DNA from: an uncultured Burkholderiales bacterium
GTDB lineage: Bacteria > Pseudomonadota > Gammaproteobacteria > Burkholderiales > Burkholderiaceae_C
DNA length: 57,054 nt
Assembly: GCA_903896615.1 (NCBI GenBank)
Contig: CAITYM010000058.1
Span: 1-57,054 of the forward strand
Reading direction: 5' to 3'
The notes under the pieces are model-generated. The model saw only the letters and a list, made by a program, of their open reading frames with translations. It was not told where the DNA came from and did no database searches. Shown piece after piece: positions 42,603 to 50,842 of this stretch. A program made the position numbers and the translations under genes. Within the stretch, counting starts at the first letter, position 1. Each line of letters begins with the position of its first letter.

Positions 42603-43139
42603 ATGTCCAATCAATCTGATTCACTTGAAAGCGTAGTTATTGGCGACGGCGTCGTAGTTAAGGGTACCTTCACGGTTCCTTCTAAGGCTGTGGTCAATGG
42701 TGTCATTGAAGGCGACTTGACGGCAGAGGAGGTTCTTATCGGGCCTACTGGTCGTATAACTGGTCGTGTGTCTGCAAAAGTCATTGACGTTCGCGGTCAA
42801 TTACACAATACGATCATTAGTGAGAAGAGTTTGATTGTTCGCTCGACTGGCAAGATTGCAGGTAAAGTTCATTACTCTGAAATTGAAATTGAGAAGGGCG
42901 GAGAGATCGAGGGCTCCCTCAGTCAAGATTCCGATGATGTTCCCACCCAAGCTGCTCAAGCACCACAAGCTTCTGCAAAACCCGTTGCAGGTTCTGCCCA
43001 GCCTGCCCCTGCAGCTGCCCCCGCTCCGCAGCAACAGCCTGCTGGTACAAATTCCAACGCACAGGCAAATGCCCCTGCAGCCAACGCTGGAACAAACAAT
43101 CGGCAAGCAAACAACAATACCCCACCTCAAGCCAATTGA
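42603..43139 (+). CDS. Bactofilin (first copy)
   Basis: A 178-residue bactofilin, a polymer-forming cytoskeletal protein. The beta-helix core runs from about 10 to 112, with the typical repeats VVIGDGVVVKGTFTVPSKAV, EEVLIGPTGRITGRV and IVRSTGKIAGKVHY. A tail of Ala/Gln/Pro/Asn low complexity (about 113-178) follows. Bactofilins assemble without nucleotide on the inner membrane and recruit peptidoglycan enzymes. AAGGAG precedes the ATG. A membrane M23 peptidase gene starts 48 bases later and a second bactofilin follows that. Identification of the fold is secure. Confidence 0.92.
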   Translation: MSNQSDSLESVVIGDGVVVKGTFTVPSKAVVNGVIEGDLTAEEVLIGPTGRITGRVSAKVIDVRGQLHNTIISEKSLIVRSTGKIAGKVHYSEIEIEKGGEIEGSLSQDSDDVPTQAAQAPQASAKPVAGSAQPAPAAAPAPQQQPAGTNSNAQANAPAANAGTNNRQANNNTPPQAN

Positions 43140-43187
43140 GCTGAGCGAAGATAACTAAACCCAAAGTACCTCTGTCTGCTCTAGATC

Positions 43188-44231
43188 ATGAACATCTTAC
43201 GAGGCCTTCCAACTACCATGCGATCTTTCGCTCGCTTGGTTGTCCATTCATGGACTAGGGAGTATCAGGATGCACGGATCATTTTGGAGCAGAACGGGGA
43301 CCTTAAGTATTTAAATATTTCTGCAAAAATACAAAAAGTATTTATACGCAGCAGTATCGTTACCACAGGTGTATTGCTTTTAACCATCGTCTCCTTAGCG
43401 AGTACGAGCATTAATCTTTTTACCAGCCGTGCTAGGTTAGAGAGATCGCATGAGGAGGTCTACAGGGCTTTGCTCAGCAGTGCTTTAGATGGGAAAGATG
43501 CTCAAGACGTCCAGTTAAGTGAAGATCAAATGGTTGCATTGGCTCAAACCATTCGCGATCGCGACATGAGTATTCGCAGGTTTGTGGACACATCCATGGT
43601 GGCTGTTACTCAAGAAAATGACACCATGAAGTCACAACTTGACTCTTCAGGTTTGACCGAGAAAATCGTCAAAATCATTCAGCAAAATTCAGCAAACGGG
43701 GGCTTAACTCCTGAAAATACTTTGTTGGAAAACCCCTTGCTTAGGGGCAAAGTGGCTGACGAATTGTCTACCAACCGCGCTTTGCGGGAGGTTTTGTATG
43801 CACTCCCCACCAATATGCCTATTGCCAATTACAGCGTCTCCTCAGATTTTGGCATTCGCAAGCACCCTGTGACCGGGATACCACACTTTCACACTGGGGT
43901 AGATTTACTCACGGCCACAAACGACGACAACGTTCACCCAGTTAAGCCTGGCATAATTGTGATGGCTGAGTTTCACTCAACCTACGGAAATACGGTAGTC
44001 GTGCGCCACACAAACGGTGTCGAATCCCTTTATGCTCACCTTGCCGCCATATCCGTAAAAGTGGGGGACAAAGTCACCATGGATGATGTGATTGGACGCA
44101 TTGGTAATACAGGCGTTTCAACTGGCAAGCATCTGCATCTTGAAATCTTGGTTGGTGGATATCCAGTAAATCCGCAAAAAGTAATTCGGACAGCACAATA
44201 TGTTCAACAAATCCAGCAAAAATCTCAGTAA
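43188..44231 (+). CDS. Membrane-anchored M23 (LytM) peptidoglycan peptidase
   Basis: A 347-residue protein: a basic cytoplasmic N terminus (1-53), one membrane segment (about 54-77, SSIVTTGVLLLTIVSLASTS), a helical periplasmic linker (about 80-210) and the LytM domain. Zinc ligands are intact: H235 and D239 in HFHTGVD, H284 as the catalytic His in YAHL, and H317 in HLHLE, so it should be an active endopeptidase. Partner genes for bactofilins in Helicobacter, Hyphomonas and Caulobacter are of this type. It is encoded between two bactofilins, and the next gene overlaps its end by 32 bases. Confidence 0.9.
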   Translation: MNILRGLPTTMRSFARLVVHSWTREYQDARIILEQNGDLKYLNISAKIQKVFIRSSIVTTGVLLLTIVSLASTSINLFTSRARLERSHEEVYRALLSSALDGKDAQDVQLSEDQMVALAQTIRDRDMSIRRFVDTSMVAVTQENDTMKSQLDSSGLTEKIVKIIQQNSANGGLTPENTLLENPLLRGKVADELSTNRALREVLYALPTNMPIANYSVSSDFGIRKHPVTGIPHFHTGVDLLTATNDDNVHPVKPGIIVMAEFHSTYGNTVVVRHTNGVESLYAHLAAISVKVGDKVTMDDVIGRIGNTGVSTGKHLHLEILVGGYPVNPQKVIRTAQYVQQIQQKSQ

Positions 44232-44730
44232 TCAAAGTGCCTCACAAAACGAACCTCAAGGCGAACACTCTAGATTACTAAAAACTCAAACTGCTCACCA
44301 ATCTTTAGATAATTCCTCAACCCAAGTTAACCCAAACGAGCAATCTCAAATCGGGATTGCACCCTCTCAACATAATCAATCGCGTAATACTACTATGATG
44401 GACATCATCTCATCAAACTCAAACAAGCCCTCCATTCTGAGCGAGGGATTTTCTTTCCGTGGTGAAATTTCAGCCAAGGGTGCTATCCACGTTGAAGGTT
44501 CTTTAAACGGACAAGTACAAGTTGATGAATTGACTATCGGCTCAAGAGGGCAGGTAGAGGGCGTCGTAACTTGCTCAAGTTTGCATATCAAGGGTAAGTT
44601 CTCGGGCACTGCCACTTGCAGTGAACTCATCGTTACCTCCTCTGCTTCGGTTGATGGACATGTTGTTTATCAGACCCTTTCAGTTCAAAAGGGTGCCTCT
44701 ATCAAGGGCGAGCTTTTGTTGGTTAAATAA
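44200..44730 (+). CDS. Bactofilin (second copy)
   Basis: A 176-residue protein. The bactofilin core lies at about 82-176 (GFSFRGEISAKGAIHVEGSL, LTIGSRGQVEGVV, SASVDGHVVYQTL and QKGASIKGELL). The first about 65 residues are Ser/Gln/Asn-rich and probably disordered; alternatively translation starts at the ATGATG near 44395, which would give a core-only protein. Overlap of 32 bases with the M23 gene suggests coupling if the long form is real. Compared with copy 1, the disordered part is at the N terminus rather than the C terminus, so the two could co-assemble differently. Confidence 0.88.
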   Translation: MFNKSSKNLSNQSASQNEPQGEHSRLLKTQTAHQSLDNSSTQVNPNEQSQIGIAPSQHNQSRNTTMMDIISSNSNKPSILSEGFSFRGEISAKGAIHVEGSLNGQVQVDELTIGSRGQVEGVVTCSSLHIKGKFSGTATCSELIVTSSASVDGHVVYQTLSVQKGASIKGELLLVK

Positions 44731-44760
44731 TTTAAACTGCTTTTAAGGAATCTCACCTCC

Positions 44761-45981
44761 ATGTCTGATCCGCTCACAATCAACGGATCCTTCCTCAGGG
44801 AAGTTCGTGAATCCTTAGGATGGTCACACGGGGAGGTCGCCTCCAGAGCTTGTTTATCCGTTAAACAAGTCAAGCAACTTGAGGAAGGTGGAGCAAGTTC
44901 CTTTTACAGTGATAACGTTAAACTCACTGCAGCCCGAAAGGTGGCTGGGATACTAGGCGTTAGCGAAAATGATTTGCTTGGTAAGGCTGAGCCTGAAGTG
45001 GCTCAACTAGCTGAGGATATTACCCAAGCTCTTGATTCTTCTCCTGCCTCTTTGTCTGCATCTGCAACTGCAGATGCTGCTCATTACGACAAGTTAAGCC
45101 CCCATAGTGACAACACAGAATCTGAGGAGACTGAGTCCATAGCGCACCCAGATTTCGCAGAAAATGCCAAAAGCACATCAACTCAAATTCATCAACCTAT
45201 CCTTACACCAGGAGTGCAGGCTCTAACTATTAGAAGTGAAGTACTTCATTTTTTGGCACAACCCCCTGAGGAAGGTCACGATGAACATCACCTAGGTGAA
45301 GAAACAGGTGAAGCTCATCGCTTGGAAAAAAGCAGTGATCAGACAGATTCTGAACATCAATTGACTTCAGAGTCATCACTAGCGCATCCATCATTTGAGC
45401 ATAGCGATGCGTCTAGCGAAAACGGTGAGTTATCCGCACAGTCCCTAGATCACGAAATAACAAAAACTGATTCGGCTCAAGTCTCAGAAACTGACAAAGA
45501 CCAAGCTAGTTCAAATTCAGCTTCGAATCTGCTTAAAATTATTGTTCTTTTCTTGCTTGCCTTGGGAATTGCAGCATTCTTTGCTCAAAAGACCAATGAA
45601 GAGCACTCAGAGCCGCCACCGCCACTTCAAGCGGTTCCTGACGCAACTACACAGGGTGGCTCTGATCCAAGTGTTAAACAAGATGATCAGCCAAGCTCTG
45701 CTAAGTCGGGCACACCAGCTGTTCCATCAACTACGGTAACGCCCACTCCCACTCCCACTCCCACTCCAGCCAACGGCGCTACCTTTGCGCCGGGTTCATC
45801 CAGTGTAAGTGCAGGCAATTCTGCTGCGGCCAGCAAATCCAGCAACATTAATTCATCAAATACCACAAACCCTATTAACGCTACGGCTCCTTTAAAGTCG
45901 CCTAACGCTGATCAGAGGTCATCGACTCCGCCCTCATCTCTTACAACCAGCACGCCAAGTAATTCTAGTCCTGGCAACTGA
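44761..45981 (+). CDS. RodZ-like HTH/transmembrane protein
   Basis: A 406-residue single-pass membrane protein. The N-terminal XRE helix-turn-helix (about 8-72, FLREVRESLGWSHGEVASRA then LSVKQVKQLEEG) is the RodZ/Cro type; an acidic, Ser/His/Glu-rich cytoplasmic linker (about 75-250) follows, then a membrane helix (about 255-277, LLKIIVLFLLALGIAAFFA) and a periplasmic Pro/Ser/Thr tail with four TP repeats, lacking the globular RodZ domain. RodZ couples cytoskeleton (MreB) to wall synthesis; here it sits in a bactofilin operon, suggesting a similar anchoring role. This is inference. It begins 30 bases after the second bactofilin. Confidence 0.8.
   Translation: MSDPLTINGSFLREVRESLGWSHGEVASRACLSVKQVKQLEEGGASSFYSDNVKLTAARKVAGILGVSENDLLGKAEPEVAQLAEDITQALDSSPASLSASATADAAHYDKLSPHSDNTESEETESIAHPDFAENAKSTSTQIHQPILTPGVQALTIRSEVLHFLAQPPEEGHDEHHLGEETGEAHRLEKSSDQTDSEHQLTSESSLAHPSFEHSDASSENGELSAQSLDHEITKTDSAQVSETDKDQASSNSASNLLKIIVLFLLALGIAAFFAQKTNEEHSEPPPPLQAVPDATTQGGSDPSVKQDDQPSSAKSGTPAVPSTTVTPTPTPTPTPANGATFAPGSSSVSAGNSAAASKSSNINSSNTTNPINATAPLKSPNADQRSSTPPSSLTTSTPSNSSPGN
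45742..45765 (+). repeat. (CCCACT)4 tandem repeat in the RodZ-like gene
   Basis: Four perfect hexamers encode Pro-Thr pairs in the periplasmic tail. Slippage would change tail length by whole residues. Confidence 0.9.
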
Positions 45982-46096
45982 TTAGGCATTGAGTAATTGC
46001 GGCTGAAGGCTGAGCTTGTGCCAGTTATTCTGTCAGATTCTTATTCTGATAATCACTCTGATACTCAGGACTAGGAAACTAGTTGTCTACATACAT

Positions 46097-46219
46097 TCAA
46101 AGGTATTGGTCAAACATCCACTGGATGAGCTCTAGATGAGTTATATGACCCGGTTGAAGGTTACCTTTATTACCATTACCTTTGTTACCTTTGTTACCTT
46201 TGTTACCTTTGGGTCCCAT
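46097..46219 (-). CDS. Candidate 40-residue KGN-repeat micro-protein
   Basis: On the minus strand, 11 bases after the hemH stop, an ATG opens a 40-codon frame: MGP followed by four KGN triplets, GN, another KGN, and a non-repetitive C terminus that ends in a hydrophobic helix-like stretch (HLELIQWMFDQYL). The repeats are basic and Gly-rich. AAAGGAG is present but 14 bases upstream, longer than ideal. Short KGN-containing basic proteins occur in Burkholderiales, which weakly supports it. If real, it is cotranscribed with hemH. No function is claimed. Confidence 0.3.
   Translation of the reverse strand: MGPKGNKGNKGNKGNGNKGNLQPGHITHLELIQWMFDQYL
46161..46211. repeat. 9-bp tandem repeats TTACCTTTG downstream of hemH
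   Basis: Four perfect copies of TTACCTTTG (46176-46211) are preceded by TTACCTTTA and a 6-base partial copy (46161-46175). The period of 9 keeps the frame of the KGN micro-ORF on the minus strand (AAAGGTAAC units). Confidence 0.9.
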
Positions 46220-46230
46220 TAAAACTTCGA

Positions 46231-47352
46231 TTACTCCTTTGCTCCCAGTGCGATAGCATTATTTTTAGAAGCCTCTCGTTCTGTCTGGTTCTTAGGCCCA
46301 CTTGATGACCAACCTTGCATATGCTCTTGTGCGATGGTTGCTAGGGCATTAATCCAAACGGTCGAGTCGTTTAAGCAGGAAATATAGTTAAATGATTTGC
46401 CTCCTGCATGTAAAAAAGTTTCACGAACTTCCATTGATATTTCTTCAAGTGTTTCCAGGCAATCGCTTGTAAAACCTGGGCAAATAACATCAATACTTTG
46501 GGTGCCGTTCTCAGCCAATGATTTAGCTGTGGGCTCTGTGTAAGGTTCTAACCACTTGGCACGTCCAAAACGAGATTGGAAAGTGACGATGTAATCGCTT
46601 TTGGAGAGTTGCAGGTTCTCGGCTAAAAGCCTAGCCGTTTTATAACATTCGCAGTGATAAGGGTCTCCCAGTTTTAATGATCGCTCGGGGATACCGTGAA
46701 AACTCATCAACAGTTTTTCTGATCGACCGTTGAGCTGCCAATACGACTTGACTTGGGTTGCAAGCGCTTGAATGTAAGCTGGGTGGTCGTGGTAGTGGTT
46801 CACAAAGCGAAACTCAGGAAGCTGGCGACTTCGGGTTCCCCAGGTAAATACACTATCAAAAACACTTGCAGTAGTGGTTGCAGAGTACTGAGGGTAAGCC
46901 GGTAAAATCAAAACCCGCGTCACACCTTCAACTTTGAGTTGATCAAGCTGTGAGCCAATGCTGGTTTGACCGTAACGCATTGCATATCGAACAATAACCG
47001 GGTTGGAGGTCTCGTGAGTTGATGTTTTGTCAAATTCATGTTGCAAAGCTTGCGCCTGGGCCTGGGTCCACACCTTTAAAGGAGAGCCCTCAGAAGTCCA
47101 AATGCTTGCATATTTCTTTGCAGATTTAGCGGGACGAATTCTCAGAATAATTCCGTGCAATATGATGAGCCACAACCAGCGCGGAATCTCCACAACCCTT
47201 GGGTCACTTAAAAATTCAGCAAGGTAGCGCCTAAGCGCTTTAGGCGTTGGTGAATCGGGTGTGCCCAAATTGCATAATAAAACGGCAGTCTTGTTGACTT
47301 GACCATGCGAATATTTAGGCTCTAGATTAAATCGAGGTTTGATAGGTAACAT
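46231..47352 (-). CDS. hemH: Ferrochelatase
   Basis: A 373-residue enzyme that inserts Fe2+ into protoporphyrin IX in the last step of heme synthesis. Family motifs: AVLLCNLGTPDSPTPKALRR, MRYGQTSI, LLMSFHGIPERSLKLGDPYH with the active-site His, and FQSRFGRAKWLEPYTEP. A short C-terminal extension (about 345-373) is hydrophilic. It lies on the opposite strand from the bactofilin block and is followed by the KGN micro-ORF. Confidence 0.96.
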   Translation of the reverse strand: MLPIKPRFNLEPKYSHGQVNKTAVLLCNLGTPDSPTPKALRRYLAEFLSDPRVVEIPRWLWLIILHGIILRIRPAKSAKKYASIWTSEGSPLKVWTQAQAQALQHEFDKTSTHETSNPVIVRYAMRYGQTSIGSQLDQLKVEGVTRVLILPAYPQYSATTTASVFDSVFTWGTRSRQLPEFRFVNHYHDHPAYIQALATQVKSYWQLNGRSEKLLMSFHGIPERSLKLGDPYHCECYKTARLLAENLQLSKSDYIVTFQSRFGRAKWLEPYTEPTAKSLAENGTQSIDVICPGFTSDCLETLEEISMEVRETFLHAGGKSFNYISCLNDSTVWINALATIAQEHMQGWSSSGPKNQTEREASKNNAIALGAKE

Positions 47353-47420
47353 AGAGGTTATTCTCTCTTAAAAGCAAGTTTAATTTAAATCTAGGGCTAA
47401 AAGGATTGGATAGATTAAAA

Positions 47421-48782
47421 CTAACAGGATCCCATGACTTTTTGTATAACGGCTACGCCCGATAGCACCGCCCCTTCAAGTGTGGAGGGGTAGGGGCCAG
47501 CCACGTAGTCCCCGCAAGCCCAAAGTTGATCCGATATTTGAGGCCCTGGCCTAACAAGTCCTGGTTTGCAACAAAAGGTAGCGCGTCGCTCGTTAATGGT
47601 GCCTAAGTGTTCTAATTTCGTGAGCCCCAACTCCTGACGAGCCTGCTCCATCACGAGGCTACTAATTTGCTCGTTGGTGAGTGTTGCGTAGCTACTCACA
47701 AAACTGAGTATGCCGCTGTTAGAGTCTGCACTCCCTGGACTTAAGTTGCCTTTAAATAGATATCCACGATCAAATACAAACTGTGCAGGCGCCTTTATAC
47801 CCACACCTTTGTCTGCCTCACCAGCATTACTCGCATTACTAGCATTACTAGCATTACTCGCATCACTCCTTAGCATTATCAGTGGCTGAGGTAGCCCTTT
47901 AAAGTTTGCATCCGTGCAGCGTATATAGGTGCTTGCAATTTGGGTGTATTCGATGCCTTCAACAACACCAGCCCATTGAGGATTTATTGATTTAATAAGT
48001 CTGGCTGCATTTGATGGGTCGCACGCAATAATGATCGCATCAGGTTTTTGTGCATCTTTTAATGTGTCGAGTTGGTCAATGAGAGACTCAATTCGTCTAC
48101 CCTTTTGTATAGTGCAGCCTTTGTGCAATAACCATTTTTCGCACGCCTTAGGTAATAACTCACTTAGATCACAACGCGGTATCAAAAAGTCTGAACTACC
48201 CGGTCCTGAGAACATAGCATCCCTGAGAACCCGTAAAAAAATTTGTCCACTAGAGATCTCTATTGGCGAGTTCAGGGCAGAAAGACACAAGGGTGTGATT
48301 AATGTTTCGATCACGCGGTTGCTCACACCGGAGCAAATATCTTTTACAGAATTTTCCTGCCCACATTTGAATCCTCTGATTACCCACTTTACAGCAAAGC
48401 GAAGGAGTGAATATTTATCCTTTAGTGACCACTGCGAGCACCTGAGTGTGGCTAGTAAAAATTGCAAAGCAGGCGCAAATGAATCGGGACCCGAGAGTTC
48501 AAATCCTTGATCATTGAAGTCTTTTAAGCTCATGCGCTTTCGAATCAATAATTCTTTGGGATTAAGGCCAATGCTGGACATCAAATCAAGCGTTGCCTTG
48601 TAAGCGCCAATCAAAATATGTTGACCGTTATCCAAAATATGATTATTCAGGAGAACAGATCTTGCGCGTCCACCCAATTCATTTCTTGCTTCTATGAGAG
48701 TGACATTTGCTCCCCTTTGTGTGGCTTGTACTGCAGCACTTAGCCCGGCCCAGCCTGCTCCAATAATTAGGATTTTTTTCAA
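47421..48782 (-). CDS. hpnE: Hydroxysqualene dehydroxylase HpnE
   Basis: A FAD-dependent enzyme of about 453 residues that converts hydroxysqualene to squalene for hopanoids. N-terminal KKILIIGAGWAGLSAAVQA binds FAD; LIEARNELGGRA and the C-terminal LWACGDYVAGPYPSTLEGAV are family motifs. The TTG at 48782 overlaps the hpnD stop (TTGA) and gives the usual HpnE N terminus; an ATG at 48818 would add 12 residues and overlap hpnD by 40 bases. A tandem ASN repeat near residue 320 is an insertion relative to homologues. Last gene of hpnCDE. Confidence 0.9.
   Translation of the reverse strand: MKKILIIGAGWAGLSAAVQATQRGANVTLIEARNELGGRARSVLLNNHILDNGQHILIGAYKATLDLMSSIGLNPKELLIRKRMSLKDFNDQGFELSGPDSFAPALQFLLATLRCSQWSLKDKYSLLRFAVKWVIRGFKCGQENSVKDICSGVSNRVIETLITPLCLSALNSPIEISSGQIFLRVLRDAMFSGPGSSDFLIPRCDLSELLPKACEKWLLHKGCTIQKGRRIESLIDQLDTLKDAQKPDAIIIACDPSNAARLIKSINPQWAGVVEGIEYTQIASTYIRCTDANFKGLPQPLIMLRSDASNASNASNASNAGEADKGVGIKAPAQFVFDRGYLFKGNLSPGSADSNSGILSFVSSYATLTNEQISSLVMEQARQELGLTKLEHLGTINERRATFCCKPGLVRPGPQISDQLWACGDYVAGPYPSTLEGAVLSGVAVIQKVMGSC
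47824..47868 (-). repeat. 9-bp tandem repeat encoding ASN units in hpnE
   Basis: Five 9-base units (GCATTACTC/GCATTACTA variants, the last with one change) encode repeated Ser-Asn-Ala in a loop of HpnE. The in-frame period allows length change without loss of the gene. Confidence 0.9.
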
Positions 48783-49618
48783 AATCGTCCCAAGGCTTGA
48801 ACTCTCCAAGCTAGCCAAAATTTTCTAAGTGGGGTGAGAGCTACACGTTCCTTAAGAACGGGAAAGCCCGCTTGCTCAATTTCATTTAATAGACTGCTGT
48901 AAATGCTAGCCATCATAAGACCTGGTTTTTGTGCCCTTTTGTCCTGTGCTGGCAAGAGGGATAGCGCTTGCGTGTAAATTGATTTAGCTCTGTCGCACTG
49001 AAACTGCATTAAGGCTGTAAAGCGCTCTGAGGGGATCCGTTGCAATATCTCGTGGGCTTTAACGTCAAATTGTTGGAGCTCGCTAATCGGAATGTAGATT
49101 CTGCCTCGAATTGCATCCTCACCTACATCTCTAATAATGTTAGTGAGCTGAAAAGCAAGTCCAAGACGGTGTGCGTACTCAGTAGTCCTTGGGTGAGTTG
49201 AACCAAAAATGAGGGAGGAGACTTCGCCCACCACAGATGCAACTAAAAAACAGTAACGATTGAGAGACTCAAAATCGAGGTACCGTGTTTGTACCAAATC
49301 CATCTGACAACCCTCTATGACGGATAACAGGTGTTGGGGTTGAATACCAAATTCTTGACAACACGGTACGAGCGCTTGCATGACTGGGTGAGTGGGTCTG
49401 CCCTCAAAAGCCTGTATAACTTCGGAGTGCCACCAAGCTAATTTTTGTGCCGCAATGCTCGCATCAGAAACTTCGTCAACTACGTCATCAACTTCTCGAC
49501 AAAATGCATAAAAAGCAGTTATCGCTGCGCGTCTGGGCGCAGGTAAAAATAAAAAAGCGTAGTAAAAGCTACTACCTGAGGAAGAGGCTTTTTGTTGAAC
49601 GTATTCTTGTGGAGTCAT
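48779..49618 (-). CDS. hpnD: Presqualene diphosphate synthase HpnD
   Basis: A 279-residue trans-isoprenyl synthase that condenses two farnesyl diphosphates to presqualene diphosphate. The first Asp-rich motif is FCREVDDVVDEV, the second is LTNIIRDVGEDAIRGRIYIP. The HpnD-type N terminus MTPQEYVQQKASSSGSSFYY is intact. hpnC is upstream by 27 bases and hpnE overlaps downstream, so the three genes form one operon. Confidence 0.93.
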   Translation of the reverse strand: MTPQEYVQQKASSSGSSFYYAFLFLPAPRRAAITAFYAFCREVDDVVDEVSDASIAAQKLAWWHSEVIQAFEGRPTHPVMQALVPCCQEFGIQPQHLLSVIEGCQMDLVQTRYLDFESLNRYCFLVASVVGEVSSLIFGSTHPRTTEYAHRLGLAFQLTNIIRDVGEDAIRGRIYIPISELQQFDVKAHEILQRIPSERFTALMQFQCDRAKSIYTQALSLLPAQDKRAQKPGLMMASIYSSLLNEIEQAGFPVLKERVALTPLRKFWLAWRVQALGRF

Positions 49619-49645
49619 CTGTTCTGTGATTGAGCTGATGCGATG

Positions 49646-50473
49646 CTAGGGTTGGGCTAAACTTTGAAAGGACTTTTTAAAACAGCACCTCCATGCAATC
49701 AGTACATAGTCTAACCGGGTAAGTTTAGGTCTTATTTGCAGAGGATTTATGCGCTCCAATTTTTCAATGATGCGAAGTCCACCCTGGACCACAGCTCTTA
49801 GTTCTAAGCCTGCGCGGCCTTTGAGGGACAAGCAAAGGGGAGACCCACTGTGCATCAAATCCTTTGCAAACTGAATTTCTAAGGATAAATCCGAATCTTT
49901 GGGTAAATAAAAACGATTCCTTTGAGTGTCGATACTGATGTCTTGCCAAAAATTGATGAGCTGTAGGGCGCAGCAAATTGCATCGCTTTGACGCAAGCTC
50001 TCAGGATCATTGTGTTGGAATAAATGCAACATGATTCGACCAATGGGGGCCGCTGATTTGTAGCAGTATTGAAGCAGTTCCTCTCTGTTTTTATAAACAA
50101 GATTTGCTTCTGTATAGAGTACGTCCTGCTCAAATGCGTCTAAGAGACGGTGGAATAAATCAGTTGGGATACTAAATTCGCTGATGACTTGGCTTAAGGG
50201 GTTAAAGATATTTGGCCAACGCACACTGGTTGACCCGTATCTGGTATCTAAAGCCCCCTTATTTGATATGCAACTCACTAGATCGGATCTGTACTCCGAT
50301 AGATCTTTAATTCGTTCAACAGCGCCACTCGATCCCTCATCTGCTAGATCATCTGCGGTTCGGGCAAAGTGATAAATGGTGGTGATTGCTGCGCGAAGGT
50401 GGTGCGGGCAAAGCCAAGACGCCACAGGAAAATTTTCGTAATGCTCTATTGACTTTTGATGAAAAGAGGGCAT
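49646..50473 (-). CDS. hpnC: Hydroxysqualene synthase HpnC
   Basis: A 275-residue homologue of HpnD that turns presqualene diphosphate into hydroxysqualene. The motifs are YHFARTADDLADEG and LINFWQDISIDTQRNRFYLP. It starts the hpnCDE operon; the squalene-hopene cyclase gene is not in the window. The 234-base gap to the tRNA-Leu gene upstream holds a hairpin-forming stretch but no gene. Confidence 0.92.
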   Translation of the reverse strand: MPSFHQKSIEHYENFPVASWLCPHHLRAAITTIYHFARTADDLADEGSSGAVERIKDLSEYRSDLVSCISNKGALDTRYGSTSVRWPNIFNPLSQVISEFSIPTDLFHRLLDAFEQDVLYTEANLVYKNREELLQYCYKSAAPIGRIMLHLFQHNDPESLRQSDAICCALQLINFWQDISIDTQRNRFYLPKDSDLSLEIQFAKDLMHSGSPLCLSLKGRAGLELRAVVQGGLRIIEKLERINPLQIRPKLTRLDYVLIAWRCCFKKSFQSLAQP

Positions 50474-50661
50474 ATCTAGATTACGGTCGTTGTTTGCGGT
50501 GTCAACAGCTTGGTTTTGAACAAATTGGTCTCAAAATGGTTGGATTGGACAGAAATCTTTACCTTATTAGCGGATAACGTTGAGTCTTGTATGGATTTTA
50601 GACCCCATGCCTCGTATTTTGAGGGAGTAAGGGGTAGAATTTACGGTTGACCGATTTCAAG

Positions 50662-50689
50662 CGGGTGGTTTGCAAGAGTGGACCGCCCG
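50662..50689. other. GC-rich hairpin upstream of tRNA-Leu
   Basis: CGGGTGG (50662-50668) pairs with CCGCCCG (50683-50689, one G-T pair) around a 14-base loop, followed by TTGCTATTTTG. It may be a weak terminator for transcription entering from upstream. Not decisive. Confidence 0.3.
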
Positions 50690-50707
50690 TTGCTATTTTG
50701 AAAACCT

Positions 50708-50794
50708 GCGCGGGTGGCGAAATTGGTAGACGCACCAGGTTTAGGTCCTGACGGTAGAAATACTGTGGGGGTTCGAGTCCCCCCCCGCGCACCA
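50708..50794 (+). tRNA. tRNA-Leu(TAG)
   Basis: An 87-base gene with CCA encoded. The acceptor stem GCGCGGG (50708-50714) pairs with CCCGCGC (50784-50790); the anticodon loop TTTAGGT (50740-50746) carries TAG at 50742-50744; a long variable arm and the T-loop GTTCGAGTCC follow, as in class II Leu tRNAs. It reads CUA and other CUN codons. Confidence 0.96.
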
Positions 50795-50842
50795 AAGATT
50801 TTGCTCGACTGAAGAGTGTGAGCAAATTAATTAGGAATGAAT

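Noticed and set aside
46161-46211. Short repeats that might suggest a CRISPR array
   Set aside because: They are direct tandem 9-mers without spacers, and no cas gene is present.
50598-50825. Minus-strand open frame over tRNA-Leu
   Set aside because: It lies antisense to the tRNA and has no coding features.
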